20,714 bases of DNA from Candidatus Puniceispirillum sp. GTDB taxonomy: Bacteria > Pseudomonadota > Alphaproteobacteria > Puniceispirillales > Puniceispirillaceae. Below the pieces are notes generated by a model. The model made no database searches and was not told the DNA's origin. It saw only the letters and a list, made by a program, of their open reading frames with translations. This document shows, in pieces, positions 1 through 9,111 of the stretch. The DNA lies in assembly GCA_018668795.1 (NCBI GenBank), contig JABJBD010000024.1, positions 1 to 20,714 of the forward strand, given 5' to 3'. Positions within the stretch are counted from its first letter, which is position 1, and each line of letters begins with the position of its first letter. The position numbers and the translations under genes are program-made.

Positions 1-186
1 ACAATTGATTTTGCCGGCAGTGACTGGGATCCGGTGGCATCACTCATTTTCTGCGGTCCGGTGAAAACAAATTATACCATCATCAATGGTAAGATTGTCG
101 TCGCCGAGGGGCAACTCACCACGATGGATATGAATAAGATGCTTACCGAGCATAAACGCCTATCGCACCATTTAATGACTGCCTGA
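1..186 (+). CDS. 8-oxoguanine/guanine deaminase, C-terminal end (partial)
   Basis: Open from the first base of the window to a TGA stop, giving about 61 residues; the start lies outside. The tail has the layout of the amidohydrolase-family 8-oxoguanine deaminases (related to atrazine chlorohydrolase/guanine deaminase): a DPVASLIFCGP-like segment followed by an NGKIVVAEGQL strand, which forms the second half of the small beta domain, and an amphipathic last helix. These enzymes deaminate 8-oxoguanine to urate, or guanine to xanthine. The catalytic metal-binding histidines lie outside the window, so substrate cannot be judged. It converges on the purine operon with about 20 bp between stop codons, and its product would feed either xanthine dehydrogenase or PuuD. 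Family assignment is fairly good; exact substrate is inferred. Confidence 0.72.
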   Translation, partial: TIDFAGSDWDPVASLIFCGPVKTNYTIINGKIVVAEGQLTTMDMNKMLTEHKRLSHHLMTA

Positions 187-206
187 CTTTATATCCCAAG
201 CAGATA

Positions 207-716
207 TCAGATATCGATATGGACGACGGGATGTTCTGCCCAGACTTCATCCAGATTATGGCCATCACCAGACCGATCCATAACCAGAAAGTCCTGACTG
301 TCTTCCAGTACCAGCAATGGATGATGCCAGGTACCGCGATCATAGCTGACCCCTTGACTGCCAGTGGCGCGAAAACAGATAAGGCTGTCAAAATCTGGCG
401 CACTGTCATCAGCATTACCAGATGCCACCACAACCAGCCAGTCATGCTCGGAAAGCGGCATGAACGCCTGCGAGCCCAACGGATGCCGTTCAAGCATGGA
501 TATCGCAATCGGACTGGCACGACGCGTTCCCCGAAACAGCGAAATGATCGGGATGCCGCCTTCATGTGTCACATCAATTTTGGCCAGCGCATCAAACCGT
601 GTTGTTGTCCCCTGATTGATGCTGATCTGTTTGGCACCATCTGTTTCAATCACAGTGCCATAGGGCGCAAAAGCAGCCTTGGTGAGTGGCTGGATAACGA
701 GCTCTCGGCTGGCCAT
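207..716 (-). CDS. allA: Ureidoglycolate lyase AllA
   Basis: A 169-residue protein matching the length and layout of ureidoglycolate lyase (EC 4.3.2.3), which splits ureidoglycolate into glyoxylate and urea in the cytoplasm. Family-like segments are the N-terminal PLTKAAFAPYGTVIE, the central HPLGSQAFMPL (cupin-like sheet with a His) and the late GTWHHPLLVL. The start ATG overlaps the allantoicase stop as TAATG, so the two are translationally coupled, and it is the last gene of the minus-strand purine operon. It converges with the deaminase from the left. Alc next door makes its substrate, which supports the lyase call over an amidohydrolase. The urea released would need urease or urea export encoded elsewhere. 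Confidence 0.92.
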   Translation of the reverse strand: MASRELVIQPLTKAAFAPYGTVIETDGAKQISINQGTTTRFDALAKIDVTHEGGIPIISLFRGTRRASPIAISMLERHPLGSQAFMPLSEHDWLVVVASGNADDSAPDFDSLICFRATGSQGVSYDRGTWHHPLLVLEDSQDFLVMDRSGDGHNLDEVWAEHPVVHIDI

Positions 717-1705
717 TATGTCACCACTTTGCCAAATAAACGCAATCGCGACACACCGCCATCGGGGAAAATATTCAAACGCACGACATTTATCGGACCC
801 ACATCATTGATATCAGCATGGTTGAATTTATGAATATTATCTGCCGATAATGATTTCTCGCCCATCAATTCTGGCCAATGTTCAGCCACATCCAGGTCAA
901 TATCACCCTCGATCAATGCCGCCTGAATGCTACATCTATCCGGATAATTACCTTTAAAATGCGCTGTATCGACTTCAATGTCCGAAATCAGGCCAGCCGC
1001 ACCAAGACGCACAACAATCCAGTCATGACCAGGCTCGCGGCGGCGGCGGGTTTCCCATCCATCACCCATAGTCTGGCCGCGCCCTTCAGAGATCAGCGCA
1101 TTGACGTCTCCATAATGCGCATCATTATAGCCCAGAATACAGCCACCCGAACGTAACGCCGATAATTCGGCTGGTGCATCACCATGACCTGACCAATCGC
1201 GCTGGACATCGCCAAAAAGACGAAGGCGGGCAATACCGCCATCCGGATAGATGTTAAGCCGCACGATATTAACAGGCCCCACGTCATGTGCCGTCAGCAG
1301 ATGATGCGCATCCGGTCCGAGCTTGGTGTCACCAATCACCGTTTTCCACTCGGCCTTGTCGATATTACCATCTGCACAATAGGCAGCCTCCAGCATCGCA
1401 CCAGGCGGATAATTACCGGTAAAATGGGCTGTGTTGATATCGACTAGCCGAATGGTTCCGGTTTCTCCCAGATGCAGAATACACCAGTCATGGCCGCTAT
1501 GACGGCGTCGGCGTGACTCCCACCCATCCATCCATTTGCCATGGTCATCAAATTTATCCGGCACAAATACTGGCACCGTATCAGCCAGCATACGTGGCGC
1601 TTCAGCAAAAAAATCATCGCTTACCGAATGAATTTCTGTACCCATCCTAGGTGATGCCAAATTAACCAGACCCATAGCTTCGGCTGGCGGAAACTCATTG
1701 TTCAT
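716..1705 (-). CDS. alc: Allantoicase
   Basis: A 329-residue allantoicase (allantoate amidinohydrolase, EC 3.5.3.4) that hydrolyses allantoate to ureidoglycolate and urea. The family is an internal tandem duplication and this is plain here: DGWESRRRRHSGHDW at residues 60-74 recurs as DGWETRRRREPGHDW at 215-229; a TAHF.GNYP motif occurs near 92-100 and 247-255; and RLNIYPDGG.ARLRLFG near 149-165 recurs at 309-325. The start ATG is preceded by an AGAGG ribosome site five bases upstream. It sits 36 bp after puuE and overlaps allA by one base, inside the purine operon. Length and both repeats are complete, so it should be active. Confidence 0.95.
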   Translation of the reverse strand: MNNEFPPAEAMGLVNLASPRMGTEIHSVSDDFFAEAPRMLADTVPVFVPDKFDDHGKWMDGWESRRRRHSGHDWCILHLGETGTIRLVDINTAHFTGNYPPGAMLEAAYCADGNIDKAEWKTVIGDTKLGPDAHHLLTAHDVGPVNIVRLNIYPDGGIARLRLFGDVQRDWSGHGDAPAELSALRSGGCILGYNDAHYGDVNALISEGRGQTMGDGWETRRRREPGHDWIVVRLGAAGLISDIEVDTAHFKGNYPDRCSIQAALIEGDIDLDVAEHWPELMGEKSLSADNIHKFNHADINDVGPINVVRLNIFPDGGVSRLRLFGKVVT

Positions 1706-1741
1706 TTTTGCCTCTTTAGATTACGAAACTTAGTAAAATTG

Positions 1742-2653
1742 TCATTGTCCGGGATAGGGGTGCGTTTTCATCCAGTGCTTGGCTATATCAAGCCGTCTGG
1801 CCATCCACACTTTTTCATGCTTTTGCACATGATCGATAAATTTCACCAAACCAGCAAAACGCGCGGGACGGCCAATCAGACGACAATGCAAGCCAACCGA
1901 CATCATCTTTGGACTTGATGCACCTTCGGCATATAGAGTGTCAAAGGCATCAATCAGATAACTGGCGAATTGATCGCCCGTATGAAAGCCCTGCGCGGTG
2001 GCAAAGCGCATATCATTTGTATCAAGTGTATAGGGCACGATCAGATGTGGTGCGGCAACCTGCCTGCTCCAGAATGGCAAATCATCCGAATAATCGTCGG
2101 CATCATAGATGAAAACACCTTCTTCAGCGACGAGATCGCGTGTATGTGCGCTGGTGCGGCCTGTGTACCAGCCCAATGGTCGCGCACCACAAATATCACT
2201 ATGGATTGCAATCGCCTTTTCCATATGCGCACGTTCTTCTTCGATGCTCATGCCATGATAATTGATCCAGCGATAGCCATGCGACGCAATTTCATGCCCG
2301 TCTTTTAGCGCTTGCTCAATCACCTGTGGATGTCTTTGCATGGCCATCGCCACGGCAAAAACTGTGATCGGAATTTTACGTGCGCGAAACAATTCCAGAA
2401 TACGCCACACCCCAGCCCGCGATCCGTATTCATATATCGATTCCATTGACATATGGCGCGCATCCTCAAACGGTTCGGCACCAATGATTTCGGATAGAAA
2501 TTTTTCCGAAGCCGGGTCGCCATGCAATATGCAATTTTCGCCGCCTTCTTCATAATTCAGCACAAATTGCACAGCAACGCGCGCGTCATCTGGCCAATAA
2601 GCATGTGGTGGCTGGTCACTATAGCCAATCAGATCACGCGGATAATCAGTCAT
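1742..2653 (-). CDS. puuE: Allantoinase PuuE (polysaccharide-deacetylase family)
   Basis: A 303-residue cofactor-independent allantoinase of the carbohydrate esterase 4/NodB-like family, converting S-allantoin to allantoate. Features typical of PuuE are the early NYEEGGEN (33-40), ESIYEYGSRAG (71-81), the EIASHGYRWINY block (121-132) and GWYTGR (161-166). The length matches Pseudomonas PuuE rather than the unrelated metal-dependent AllB allantoinases. Its ATG overlaps the puuD stop as TAATG, so translation is probably coupled to the membrane urate oxidase. Followed by alc after 36 bp. No signal peptide, so cytoplasmic. A generic chitin deacetylase is excluded by context and by these PuuE-specific blocks. 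Confidence 0.94.
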   Translation of the reverse strand: MTDYPRDLIGYSDQPPHAYWPDDARVAVQFVLNYEEGGENCILHGDPASEKFLSEIIGAEPFEDARHMSMESIYEYGSRAGVWRILELFRARKIPITVFAVAMAMQRHPQVIEQALKDGHEIASHGYRWINYHGMSIEEERAHMEKAIAIHSDICGARPLGWYTGRTSAHTRDLVAEEGVFIYDADDYSDDLPFWSRQVAAPHLIVPYTLDTNDMRFATAQGFHTGDQFASYLIDAFDTLYAEGASSPKMMSVGLHCRLIGRPARFAGLVKFIDHVQKHEKVWMARRLDIAKHWMKTHPYPGQ

Positions 2654-3870
2654 TAACTATCCTCAATTTCACCTGCACGAACAGCCGCCCGCCATTCGGC
2701 TAATAACGCGCGCTCTTCATCTTCAACCCAGATCACGTTACCCGGTGGCATCGCATGTGATTGCGCCGACTGCCAGAAGATTTCATCAACATAGGCCATC
2801 ACCTGCTTTTCATTTTCCAGCATAATGCCCTTTGGTGCAAACGCCAGACCATCCCATTGCGGTGTTTGCGCATGACAGACACTACACCGTTCGATAACAA
2901 GTTCGACAGCATTGGCATGCAACTCTGCGCCACGCCCATAGCTTGCCTCGTCATAGCTTGCCCGCGGTGCGCCAGCATAGGACAGGAAAATGGCCAGTCC
3001 GGTCAGGATGGCGGCAACAACCCATGTCCAATATGGTGCTGGCAATCCCTTATGCTTGGTGTTGAAGAAATGCCGGATGACGCACCCAATAATCAGAACA
3101 AGCGCCAGAATGATCCAGCTATATTCAGTCGCGAATACCATGGGATAATGACCACCAATCATGACAAAGATCACTGGCAAGGTCAGGTAATTATTATGTA
3201 ATGAGCGCTGTTTGCCACGGATACCATACACCGGATCAGGTGTATCCCCTGCTTTCAATGCTGTCACCACCTTGGTTTGTCCGGGGATAATCACCATCAA
3301 CACATTGGCAACCATCATCGTGCCAATCGTAACCCCCATCTGCATGAAAGCACCGCGCGCCGAGAAAATCTGCGTGTAGCCATAGGCAAGCGCGACCAGA
3401 AAAGCAAAACCTGCCAGCGCAAGCATCGTGTCATTGCGCCCAAGCGGACTACGACACAGACCATCATAAATAGCCCAGCCAAGTACGATACCCGCAAGGC
3501 TGATGGCAACAGCCTGCCATTCGGTAATATCAAGAATTTCAAAATCAATCATATACAGGCTTGCCGCGCCGTAATAAACCAGCGCCATCAGGGCAATACC
3601 GGAAATCCATGTCCCATAGGCTTCCCATTTGAACCATGTAAGCTCATCCGGCATCCGCTTTGGCGCTACCAGATATTTGACCATGTTATAGAAGCCACCG
3701 CCATGCACCTGCCACGCCTGACCGTGTGCTTCATCGGGCAGCTGTTTGCCTGGCTTCAGGCTGAGATCAAGCGCGATAAAATAAAAGGACGACCCAATCC
3801 AGGCAATGCCGGCAATCACATGAACCCAGCGGATCAGCATTTCTGACCATATCCATAGATAATCAATCAC
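2653..3870 (-). CDS. puuD: Membrane urate hydroxylase PuuD with C-terminal cytochrome c domain
   Basis: A 405-residue protein in two parts. Residues 1-300 contain about eight hydrophobic helices with the conserved RWVHVIAGIAWIGSSFYFIALD start and the HNNYLTLPVIFVMIGGHYP block characteristic of PuuD/DUF989. Residues 320-405 form a c-type cytochrome domain with heme motif CSVCH (329-333) and a likely axial Met in HAMPPG (374). The family oxidises urate to 5-hydroxyisourate and passes electrons to the respiratory chain, so no H2O2-forming uricase is needed. The start is a GTG with GGAG eight bases upstream; no earlier ATG fits. It follows xdhC after a gap of about 79 bp and overlaps puuE by one base. 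Confidence 0.94.
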   Translation of the reverse strand: MIDYLWIWSEMLIRWVHVIAGIAWIGSSFYFIALDLSLKPGKQLPDEAHGQAWQVHGGGFYNMVKYLVAPKRMPDELTWFKWEAYGTWISGIALMALVYYGAASLYMIDFEILDITEWQAVAISLAGIVLGWAIYDGLCRSPLGRNDTMLALAGFAFLVALAYGYTQIFSARGAFMQMGVTIGTMMVANVLMVIIPGQTKVVTALKAGDTPDPVYGIRGKQRSLHNNYLTLPVIFVMIGGHYPMVFATEYSWIILALVLIIGCVIRHFFNTKHKGLPAPYWTWVVAAILTGLAIFLSYAGAPRASYDEASYGRGAELHANAVELVIERCSVCHAQTPQWDGLAFAPKGIMLENEKQVMAYVDEIFWQSAQSHAMPPGNVIWVEDEERALLAEWRAAVRAGEIEDS

Positions 3871-3949
3871 CAGTCAATCTCCATTTCTACCAGCATACAA
3901 GCATGCCCGCCCAATCTGCGATTATAGATTATATTTAGACTATGCACGA

Positions 3950-4954
3950 TCATGAAATCTCACCTTCATTATCAAGCTCCTGTTGCCATATAGCAAGCTG
4001 CGCGGCAATCGAAATAGCAACGCGAGCAGGTTGTTTTCCGGTAACCAGCTCTATGCCGATAGGGCAGGTCAATCGTGCCAGAACATCATCCGTGATTCCC
4101 GCCTTGCCAAGACGACTCCGGAAGCGGGCATTTTTGGTCTTTGAGCCAATCAAGCCAAGGCGGGCAAACCCTTCTCCTGCCAGCACAGTGTGACAGATAG
4201 CCTGATCCAGCGCGTGCGAATGCGTGATGACCAGATGAAAGGCATCAATTGGCGCGTGCGCCGCAATCAAAGTTGGATCGATTGCTATCACGTCGGAAAC
4301 CCCTTTGGGCACGACTGCCGGGAACCTGTCAGGCGCAATATCAACCCAATAGACATCAAAGCCCAGCCCATCAATGACAGGTACCAGTGCCCGCCCAACA
4401 TGTCCGGCACCATAAATGAACAATGGCCGTTGATAGGGACGTTGCGGCAATATAAAACCAGTTTTATCAGCCGTTATTATTGCGCCCTTATCACCAAGTT
4501 CACTATCTGCTAGCGCAAGCGGTTGCCCCGACGCCAGCGGATGTAAAAGCGGCTGATCACTAGCTGCCAGCATGCGCAAAATGGGTGTGTCGGCGATGGT
4601 AAGAGCCTCTATCAACACGCGTACATGCCCGCCACAGCATTGCCCCATATCGGGGCCAAGGGCGATATCCATGACACGCCGATGCCACGCAACCTGACTT
4701 ACATGGATCATGTCGATATCACTGCGCGCCTGCTGCATCACTTCAAATTCCAGCGCACCGCCACCAATCGTATCCCAGATATTGTCGGCTGTGATCAACA
4801 TATTGGCACCGACGGCACGTGGCGCCGACCCGCGCACCTGAATGACGCTGGCATGGATCACCACGCTCACATCTTTGAGCATTTCAAGGGCCATACCCAG
4901 CCAGCCTGTATGCTCCTGACCGGGACTTTGCCCCTTGTCATAAGGCTCAGACAC
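3950..4954 (-). CDS. xdhC: Xanthine dehydrogenase accessory protein XdhC
   Basis: XdhC/CoxI-family chaperone that binds molybdenum cofactor, supports its sulfuration and inserts it into XdhB; it is not part of the mature enzyme. Visible are the N-terminal RGSAPRAVGANMLIT and TIGGGALEFEV blocks, a GQCCGGHVRVLIE metal/cofactor segment, a Rossmann half with FIYGAGHVGRAL, and the C-terminal GLIGSKTKNARFRSRL signature. The start is uncertain. A TTG at 4966 opens the longest frame but lacks a ribosome site. I choose the GTG at 4954, behind a run of G and overlapping the xdhB stop by eight bases. The ATG about 20 codons further in (MALEMLKD) also fits the usual family N-terminus. The C-terminal domain is complete. 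Confidence 0.9.
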   Translation of the reverse strand: MSEPYDKGQSPGQEHTGWLGMALEMLKDVSVVIHASVIQVRGSAPRAVGANMLITADNIWDTIGGGALEFEVMQQARSDIDMIHVSQVAWHRRVMDIALGPDMGQCCGGHVRVLIEALTIADTPILRMLAASDQPLLHPLASGQPLALADSELGDKGAIITADKTGFILPQRPYQRPLFIYGAGHVGRALVPVIDGLGFDVYWVDIAPDRFPAVVPKGVSDVIAIDPTLIAAHAPIDAFHLVITHSHALDQAICHTVLAGEGFARLGLIGSKTKNARFRSRLGKAGITDDVLARLTCPIGIELVTGKQPARVAISIAAQLAIWQQELDNEGEIS

Positions 4955-7277
4955 AAGGCCCCCCAAGCGCTATCGACCGCATCAGCAAACGTTCGCTGGT
5001 TGCTGGCGCATCTAGCGCGGGATATTCGCCGCTTTCACCTGCCGATTGCAACGCATGCGATAGTGCCATCAAAACACTAATGCCCAGCATTAGTGGCGGC
5101 TCGCCAACAGCTTTCGATTTGTGAATTGTATCCTCGCTATTCTCGCCTTCGGCAAACAGGTCTACACGAAAATCAACCGGTCTGTCTGAACAGGCGGGTA
5201 TCTTATAGGTTGATGGTGCATGCGTCATCAACCGCCCCTGATCGTTCCATACCAACTCCTCGGTTGTCAGCCAGCCAGCCCCCTGCACAAAGCCGCCTTC
5301 AATCTGGCCAATATCAAGCGCCGGATTTAATGATTTACCCACATCATGCAGAATGTCAGTACGCAAAATCCGGTTCTCGCCAGTCAGTAGATCAACAACA
5401 ACCTCGCTACAGGCGGCACCATAGGCAAAATAATAAAATGGCCGCCCGGTTAGCGTTTGTTTATTCCAATGTATTTTTGGCGTTGCATAAAAGCCTGTTG
5501 CTGAGAGTGAAATGCGACCCATATAGCAACGATGCGCCGCCTCGGCAAAGCTGCAATACTGGTCACCGACCATCACCTTGCCATCAATAAAATGAACGTC
5601 TTTCGGATCGATTTGCGATTGTTCGGCCAGAAAATCCTGCATTCGCTCCTTGATCGCGTTGGCGGCGCGCATTGCTGCCATACCATTAAGGTCACTGCCA
5701 GATGACGCCGCAGTCGCCGATGTATTTGGCACTTTACCAGTTGTTGTTGCGGTGATTTTTACCGTTTCTAGCGGAACCGAAAACGCATGCGCAACAATCT
5801 GGGCAACCTTGGTATACAGTCCTTGTCCCATTTCGGTGCCCCCATGATTGAGATGCACGGAACCATCATTATAGACATGCACTAAAGCGCCCGCTTGATT
5901 CAGAAAACTGCTATTGAAAGAAATACCAAATTTAACTGGCGTCAAAGCGATACCACGTTTTACATATCGATTAGCTTTGTTAAAAATCTCAACTGCTTTT
6001 CGACGCTTTACATAGTCGCTAGTCTTTACAAGCGTATCAACAATATCCTGAATGACACAATCTTCAACCGGCTGCCCATAGGGGGTCATACCATAATCTG
6101 ATGCCTGTTTATGCGGATAGAAGTTCCGTTGCCGGACAACCAGCGGATCAAGCCCCAAATGATGGGCAATAGCATCAATAACACGTTCGATGCCAACCAT
6201 GCCCTGAGGTCCTCCAAAACCACGAAAGGCTGTATTCGATTGGGTATTGGTACGGCACCGATGCGATATAATCCGCATATTTTTGATATGATAGGCATTA
6301 TCAGCGTGACACATGGCACGCGCGGCAATTGACTCTGACAAATCCCACGACATACCACAGCGCAATGCCTGCTCGAACACAACCCCGCGAATTTTGCCGT
6401 CATTATCAAACCCGACACTATAATCAATCCGGACATCATGCCGTTTGCCAGTTAGCATAAAATCGTCATCACGATCATAAACCGTTTTGGCTGACCGCCC
6501 TGTCAATTTTGCGGCAAGTGCTGCCGTGATAGCCGGTAAATTACCCTGACTTTCCTTGCCACCAAAAGCACCGCCCATCCGCCGCGTTTCAACAGTGACG
6601 GCATGGTTGGCCAGCCCCAATGATGTGGCAACCTTATGCTGGATTTCGCTTGGATGCTGCGTGGAACAATGTAGCGTCATATCACCATCTTCACCCGGTA
6701 TTGCCAGCGCGGCTTGGCCTTCAAGATAGAAATGCTCCTGCCCACCAATGACGATACGTCCATCAAGATGATGGGGCGCGGCAGCAATCGCCCCATCGGC
6801 ATCACCAGTTGAAATAGTGGCTGCTGACCCTAAAAAGGCGCCAGCCTGCATCGCTTCATCTATAGTCAGAATGGCAGGCAAGACTTCATATTTGATTTTG
6901 GCAAGATCAATCGCGGCGCGCGCCGAGGCCATATCAACCGCCGCAACGGCAAACACCGACTGGCCGACATAGGACACAACATCATCTGCAAAAATAGGAT
7001 CATCACCAGCAACCGGACTACAGTCATTTACGCCAGGCACATTCTGCGCTGACATGACGGTGACAACCCCCGCGGCGCTGGCAACAGCGGATAAATCCAT
7101 ACTTATGATGCGGGCATGCGCATGTGGGCTTTGTGCAATCAGAACTTCCAATGTGCCCTGCGGCACTGGCAAATCGTCCGTGTAATGGGCACATCCGGAA
7201 ACATGCTTATGCGCACTGTCATGCCGCACAGCTTTATGAATTGTTGTTTTGGTTCTTTTATCATCAAAGCGTGTCAT
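4947..7277 (-). CDS. xdhB: Xanthine dehydrogenase, molybdenum-binding subunit XdhB
   Basis: A 776-residue large subunit of the two-subunit (XdhA2B2-type) xanthine dehydrogenase, oxidising hypoxanthine/xanthine to urate. Molybdopterin-contact motifs are present: EHFYLEGQ (181-188), GGAFGGKES (235-243), an RGFGGPQG loop, a GTEMGQGLYTK loop and EGGFVQGAGW. The catalytic base is visible as Glu726 within KAVGEPPLML. The full length equals that of characterised bacterial XdhB and no cofactor loop is missing. Its ATG directly abuts the xdhA TAG stop, and its end overlaps xdhC, so the three are translated as a unit. Substrate specificity for purines is inferred from the surrounding urate genes. Confidence 0.96.
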   Translation of the reverse strand: MTRFDDKRTKTTIHKAVRHDSAHKHVSGCAHYTDDLPVPQGTLEVLIAQSPHAHARIISMDLSAVASAAGVVTVMSAQNVPGVNDCSPVAGDDPIFADDVVSYVGQSVFAVAAVDMASARAAIDLAKIKYEVLPAILTIDEAMQAGAFLGSAATISTGDADGAIAAAPHHLDGRIVIGGQEHFYLEGQAALAIPGEDGDMTLHCSTQHPSEIQHKVATSLGLANHAVTVETRRMGGAFGGKESQGNLPAITAALAAKLTGRSAKTVYDRDDDFMLTGKRHDVRIDYSVGFDNDGKIRGVVFEQALRCGMSWDLSESIAARAMCHADNAYHIKNMRIISHRCRTNTQSNTAFRGFGGPQGMVGIERVIDAIAHHLGLDPLVVRQRNFYPHKQASDYGMTPYGQPVEDCVIQDIVDTLVKTSDYVKRRKAVEIFNKANRYVKRGIALTPVKFGISFNSSFLNQAGALVHVYNDGSVHLNHGGTEMGQGLYTKVAQIVAHAFSVPLETVKITATTTGKVPNTSATAASSGSDLNGMAAMRAANAIKERMQDFLAEQSQIDPKDVHFIDGKVMVGDQYCSFAEAAHRCYMGRISLSATGFYATPKIHWNKQTLTGRPFYYFAYGAACSEVVVDLLTGENRILRTDILHDVGKSLNPALDIGQIEGGFVQGAGWLTTEELVWNDQGRLMTHAPSTYKIPACSDRPVDFRVDLFAEGENSEDTIHKSKAVGEPPLMLGISVLMALSHALQSAGESGEYPALDAPATSERLLMRSIALGGPCV

Positions 7278-8747
7278 CTAGTCAGCTAACAGCGCGGAAA
7301 CGCCGCTCCCTGCAAGTTCGACATGCGACTGTCCGGTGATTTCAAGCCCGTATTTTAGCACTAGATTGCGTGCCGCCTGCATCCGGTAATCAGCACTACC
7401 CCGCATATCACTAAGCGGCGCAAAGTCATCGCCCAGTGTGGCGGCGGCGGCAACAAAGCTGGACTCGTTGAACGAACCACCTATCAAAACCGCTTCTGCC
7501 GCTTTGGCACGCAACGGTGTTCCAGCCATGCCGCCAAACGCAATCACAGCATCTGTGATCGTACCATTCTTTACCGTAACATTTGCCGCCATCATCACGG
7601 CTGAAATATCCTGATCAAACCGCTTAGACAGCTTGTAGCATCGTAAATATGGCGCTTTTATCTTTGGCACTATAATGGCCGAAACAAACTCATCCGATTT
7701 ACGGTTCTGCGTACCATAGCTGATGAAAAAATCTTCAAGCTTTATAACACGGGTCTTGATACCCCGCTGTAGCTCTATCGTACTCCCAAGTGCCATTAAA
7801 AGTGGCGGCATATCTCCAATAGGTGACCCATTCGCAATATTACCACAAACCGTACCCGAACTTCGCACCTGTAAAGATCCAAAACGACGTAATAACGTTT
7901 TGGCAGCTGGCCATCTTTTGCCAAGCGTGTCCATGGCTGTCTGATGCGTAACAGCCGGTCGTATGACCAGGTCGGTTTTATTATCTTCAATAACATCAAA
8001 TCCATCAACACGGCCTGTCCAAAGCATCCGTGATAGCTGGCGATGCTGTTTGGTTACCCATAGGCCTATATCGGTGGCACCCGAAACAATCGTCGCGCTA
8101 GAATTCTCTGCATAGATATTGGAAAAGTCAGTTTGTTTCAGCGGCGCGGCGAATGCTTTTTTCCCGTCTGAAATTTCGACCATTTCAGTATGCTGGATAG
8201 TCTTTAAGAGTGTTTTTTCTGCCTTTTGGCGTTGGGTTTCCCATATTGGCTTATGCATGCCTGCTAAAGACAAACCTGCATCGACAATGGGACGATAGCC
8301 AGTACAACGACATAGATTTCCTGCCAGCGTGTCATCAATCTGATTCGCCGCAAGCCCGGTACGGTTACACCAGGCTGCATACAACGATATAACAAATCCA
8401 GGCGTGCAAAACCCACATTGTGACCCGTGAAAATCGACTATTGCCTGCTGGCACGGATGCAATTCACCATCTGGCCCACTGATGCCCTCTACGGTTGTTA
8501 CGGCACTCCCTTCAAGCATGCCCATGAACAGAATACACGCATTCACCGGCCGCCATGTAATCCGGCCTTTGCTATCGGGCCTTGCCACAACAACAGTACA
8601 GGCACCACAGTCGCCTTCGGCACATCCTTCCTTTGATCCTGTCAGCCTTCTTTCGCGACGTAGCCATGTCAATAACGTCATGTCGCCAGCAATGCCCGTT
8701 ACCGTCTGTATGTCACCATTCAAAATAAAGGTTAGATAGTTACGCAC
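7278..8747 (-). CDS. xdhA: Xanthine dehydrogenase, FeS/FAD subunit XdhA
   Basis: A 489-residue small subunit carrying two [2Fe-2S] clusters and FAD. Numbering from the GTG start, cluster cysteines are C42, C47, C50 and C71 (GCAEGDCGAC signature) and C111, C114, C146 and C148 (CGFC, CRC). The FAD domain follows, with SGATDIGLWV near 240 and the SGTVCGNIANGSPIGD loop near 310. The open frame extends 27 codons upstream into uraH, but those residues are unlike the family. The GTG at 8747 with GGAG five bases upstream gives the expected RNYLTFILNG start. It lies ten bases after the uraH stop, so the two are co-transcribed. Electrons pass from the Mo site through the clusters to FAD and then NAD+. 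Confidence 0.95.
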   Translation of the reverse strand: MRNYLTFILNGDIQTVTGIAGDMTLLTWLRRERRLTGSKEGCAEGDCGACTVVVARPDSKGRITWRPVNACILFMGMLEGSAVTTVEGISGPDGELHPCQQAIVDFHGSQCGFCTPGFVISLYAAWCNRTGLAANQIDDTLAGNLCRCTGYRPIVDAGLSLAGMHKPIWETQRQKAEKTLLKTIQHTEMVEISDGKKAFAAPLKQTDFSNIYAENSSATIVSGATDIGLWVTKQHRQLSRMLWTGRVDGFDVIEDNKTDLVIRPAVTHQTAMDTLGKRWPAAKTLLRRFGSLQVRSSGTVCGNIANGSPIGDMPPLLMALGSTIELQRGIKTRVIKLEDFFISYGTQNRKSDEFVSAIIVPKIKAPYLRCYKLSKRFDQDISAVMMAANVTVKNGTITDAVIAFGGMAGTPLRAKAAEAVLIGGSFNESSFVAAAATLGDDFAPLSDMRGSADYRMQAARNLVLKYGLEITGQSHVELAGSGVSALLAD

Positions 8748-8757
8748 GCAATCTCCA

Positions 8758-9111
8758 TTAGCTACCGCGATAAGTGGAATAACCGTAAGCCGATAATAAT
8801 AATGGGACGTGATAATGCTGATCATCACGATCTATACCAAAGGCAATGACAATATCATCTAGGAACGGAAATTCTGGCAAATCATCACCCATTTCACGCA
8901 AATATGATGCCGCATGAAAAACCAGTTTATAACGGCCACGCTCCAGTGCAGCATCTTCAAGAAGTGGCGCATCACATCGACCATCCGCATTTGTAACGAC
9001 CGTCTTCAGAACCGTCTGCGTTCCACCGGTAATACGAATGAGGTCAATTTCAAGATTTGCAGCAGGTTTGCCACGTGCAGTATCTAGGACATGGGTGGTC
9101 AATCGACCCAT
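8758..9111 (-). CDS. uraH: 5-hydroxyisourate hydrolase (transthyretin-related)
   Basis: A 117-residue HIU hydrolase (EC 3.5.2.17) converting the PuuD product 5-hydroxyisourate to OHCU. Signatures are the N-terminal LTTHVLDTARGKPA with His7, Arg45 in the NADGRC turn, the HYHVPLLLS strand, and the diagnostic C-terminal YRGS tetrapeptide. Length is typical for the cytoplasmic form and there is no signal peptide. The ATG has a strong AGGAG ribosome site. It is the first gene of the minus-strand purine operon, diverging from uraD, so the two enzymes that process the unstable PuuD product share one control region. Confidence 0.97.
   Translation of the reverse strand: MGRLTTHVLDTARGKPAANLEIDLIRITGGTQTVLKTVVTNADGRCDAPLLEDAALERGRYKLVFHAASYLREMGDDLPEFPFLDDIVIAFGIDRDDQHYHVPLLLSAYGYSTYRGS

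Noticed and set aside
219..833. Long plus-strand open frame opposite allA and alc
   Set aside because: No recognisable domain and fully antisense to two well-supported genes; a shadow frame.
2761..3846. Plus-strand frames opposite puuD
   Set aside because: Low-complexity shadow translations of a membrane protein gene; no start signals or family match.
5093..5590. 165-codon plus-strand frame opposite xdhB
   Set aside because: Antisense to conserved XdhB coding sequence and rich in His, Arg and Gln as expected of a shadow frame.
8748..8828. N-terminal extension of xdhA into uraH
   Set aside because: The residues are unlike XdhA, and a GTG with a good ribosome site at 8747 gives the family start.
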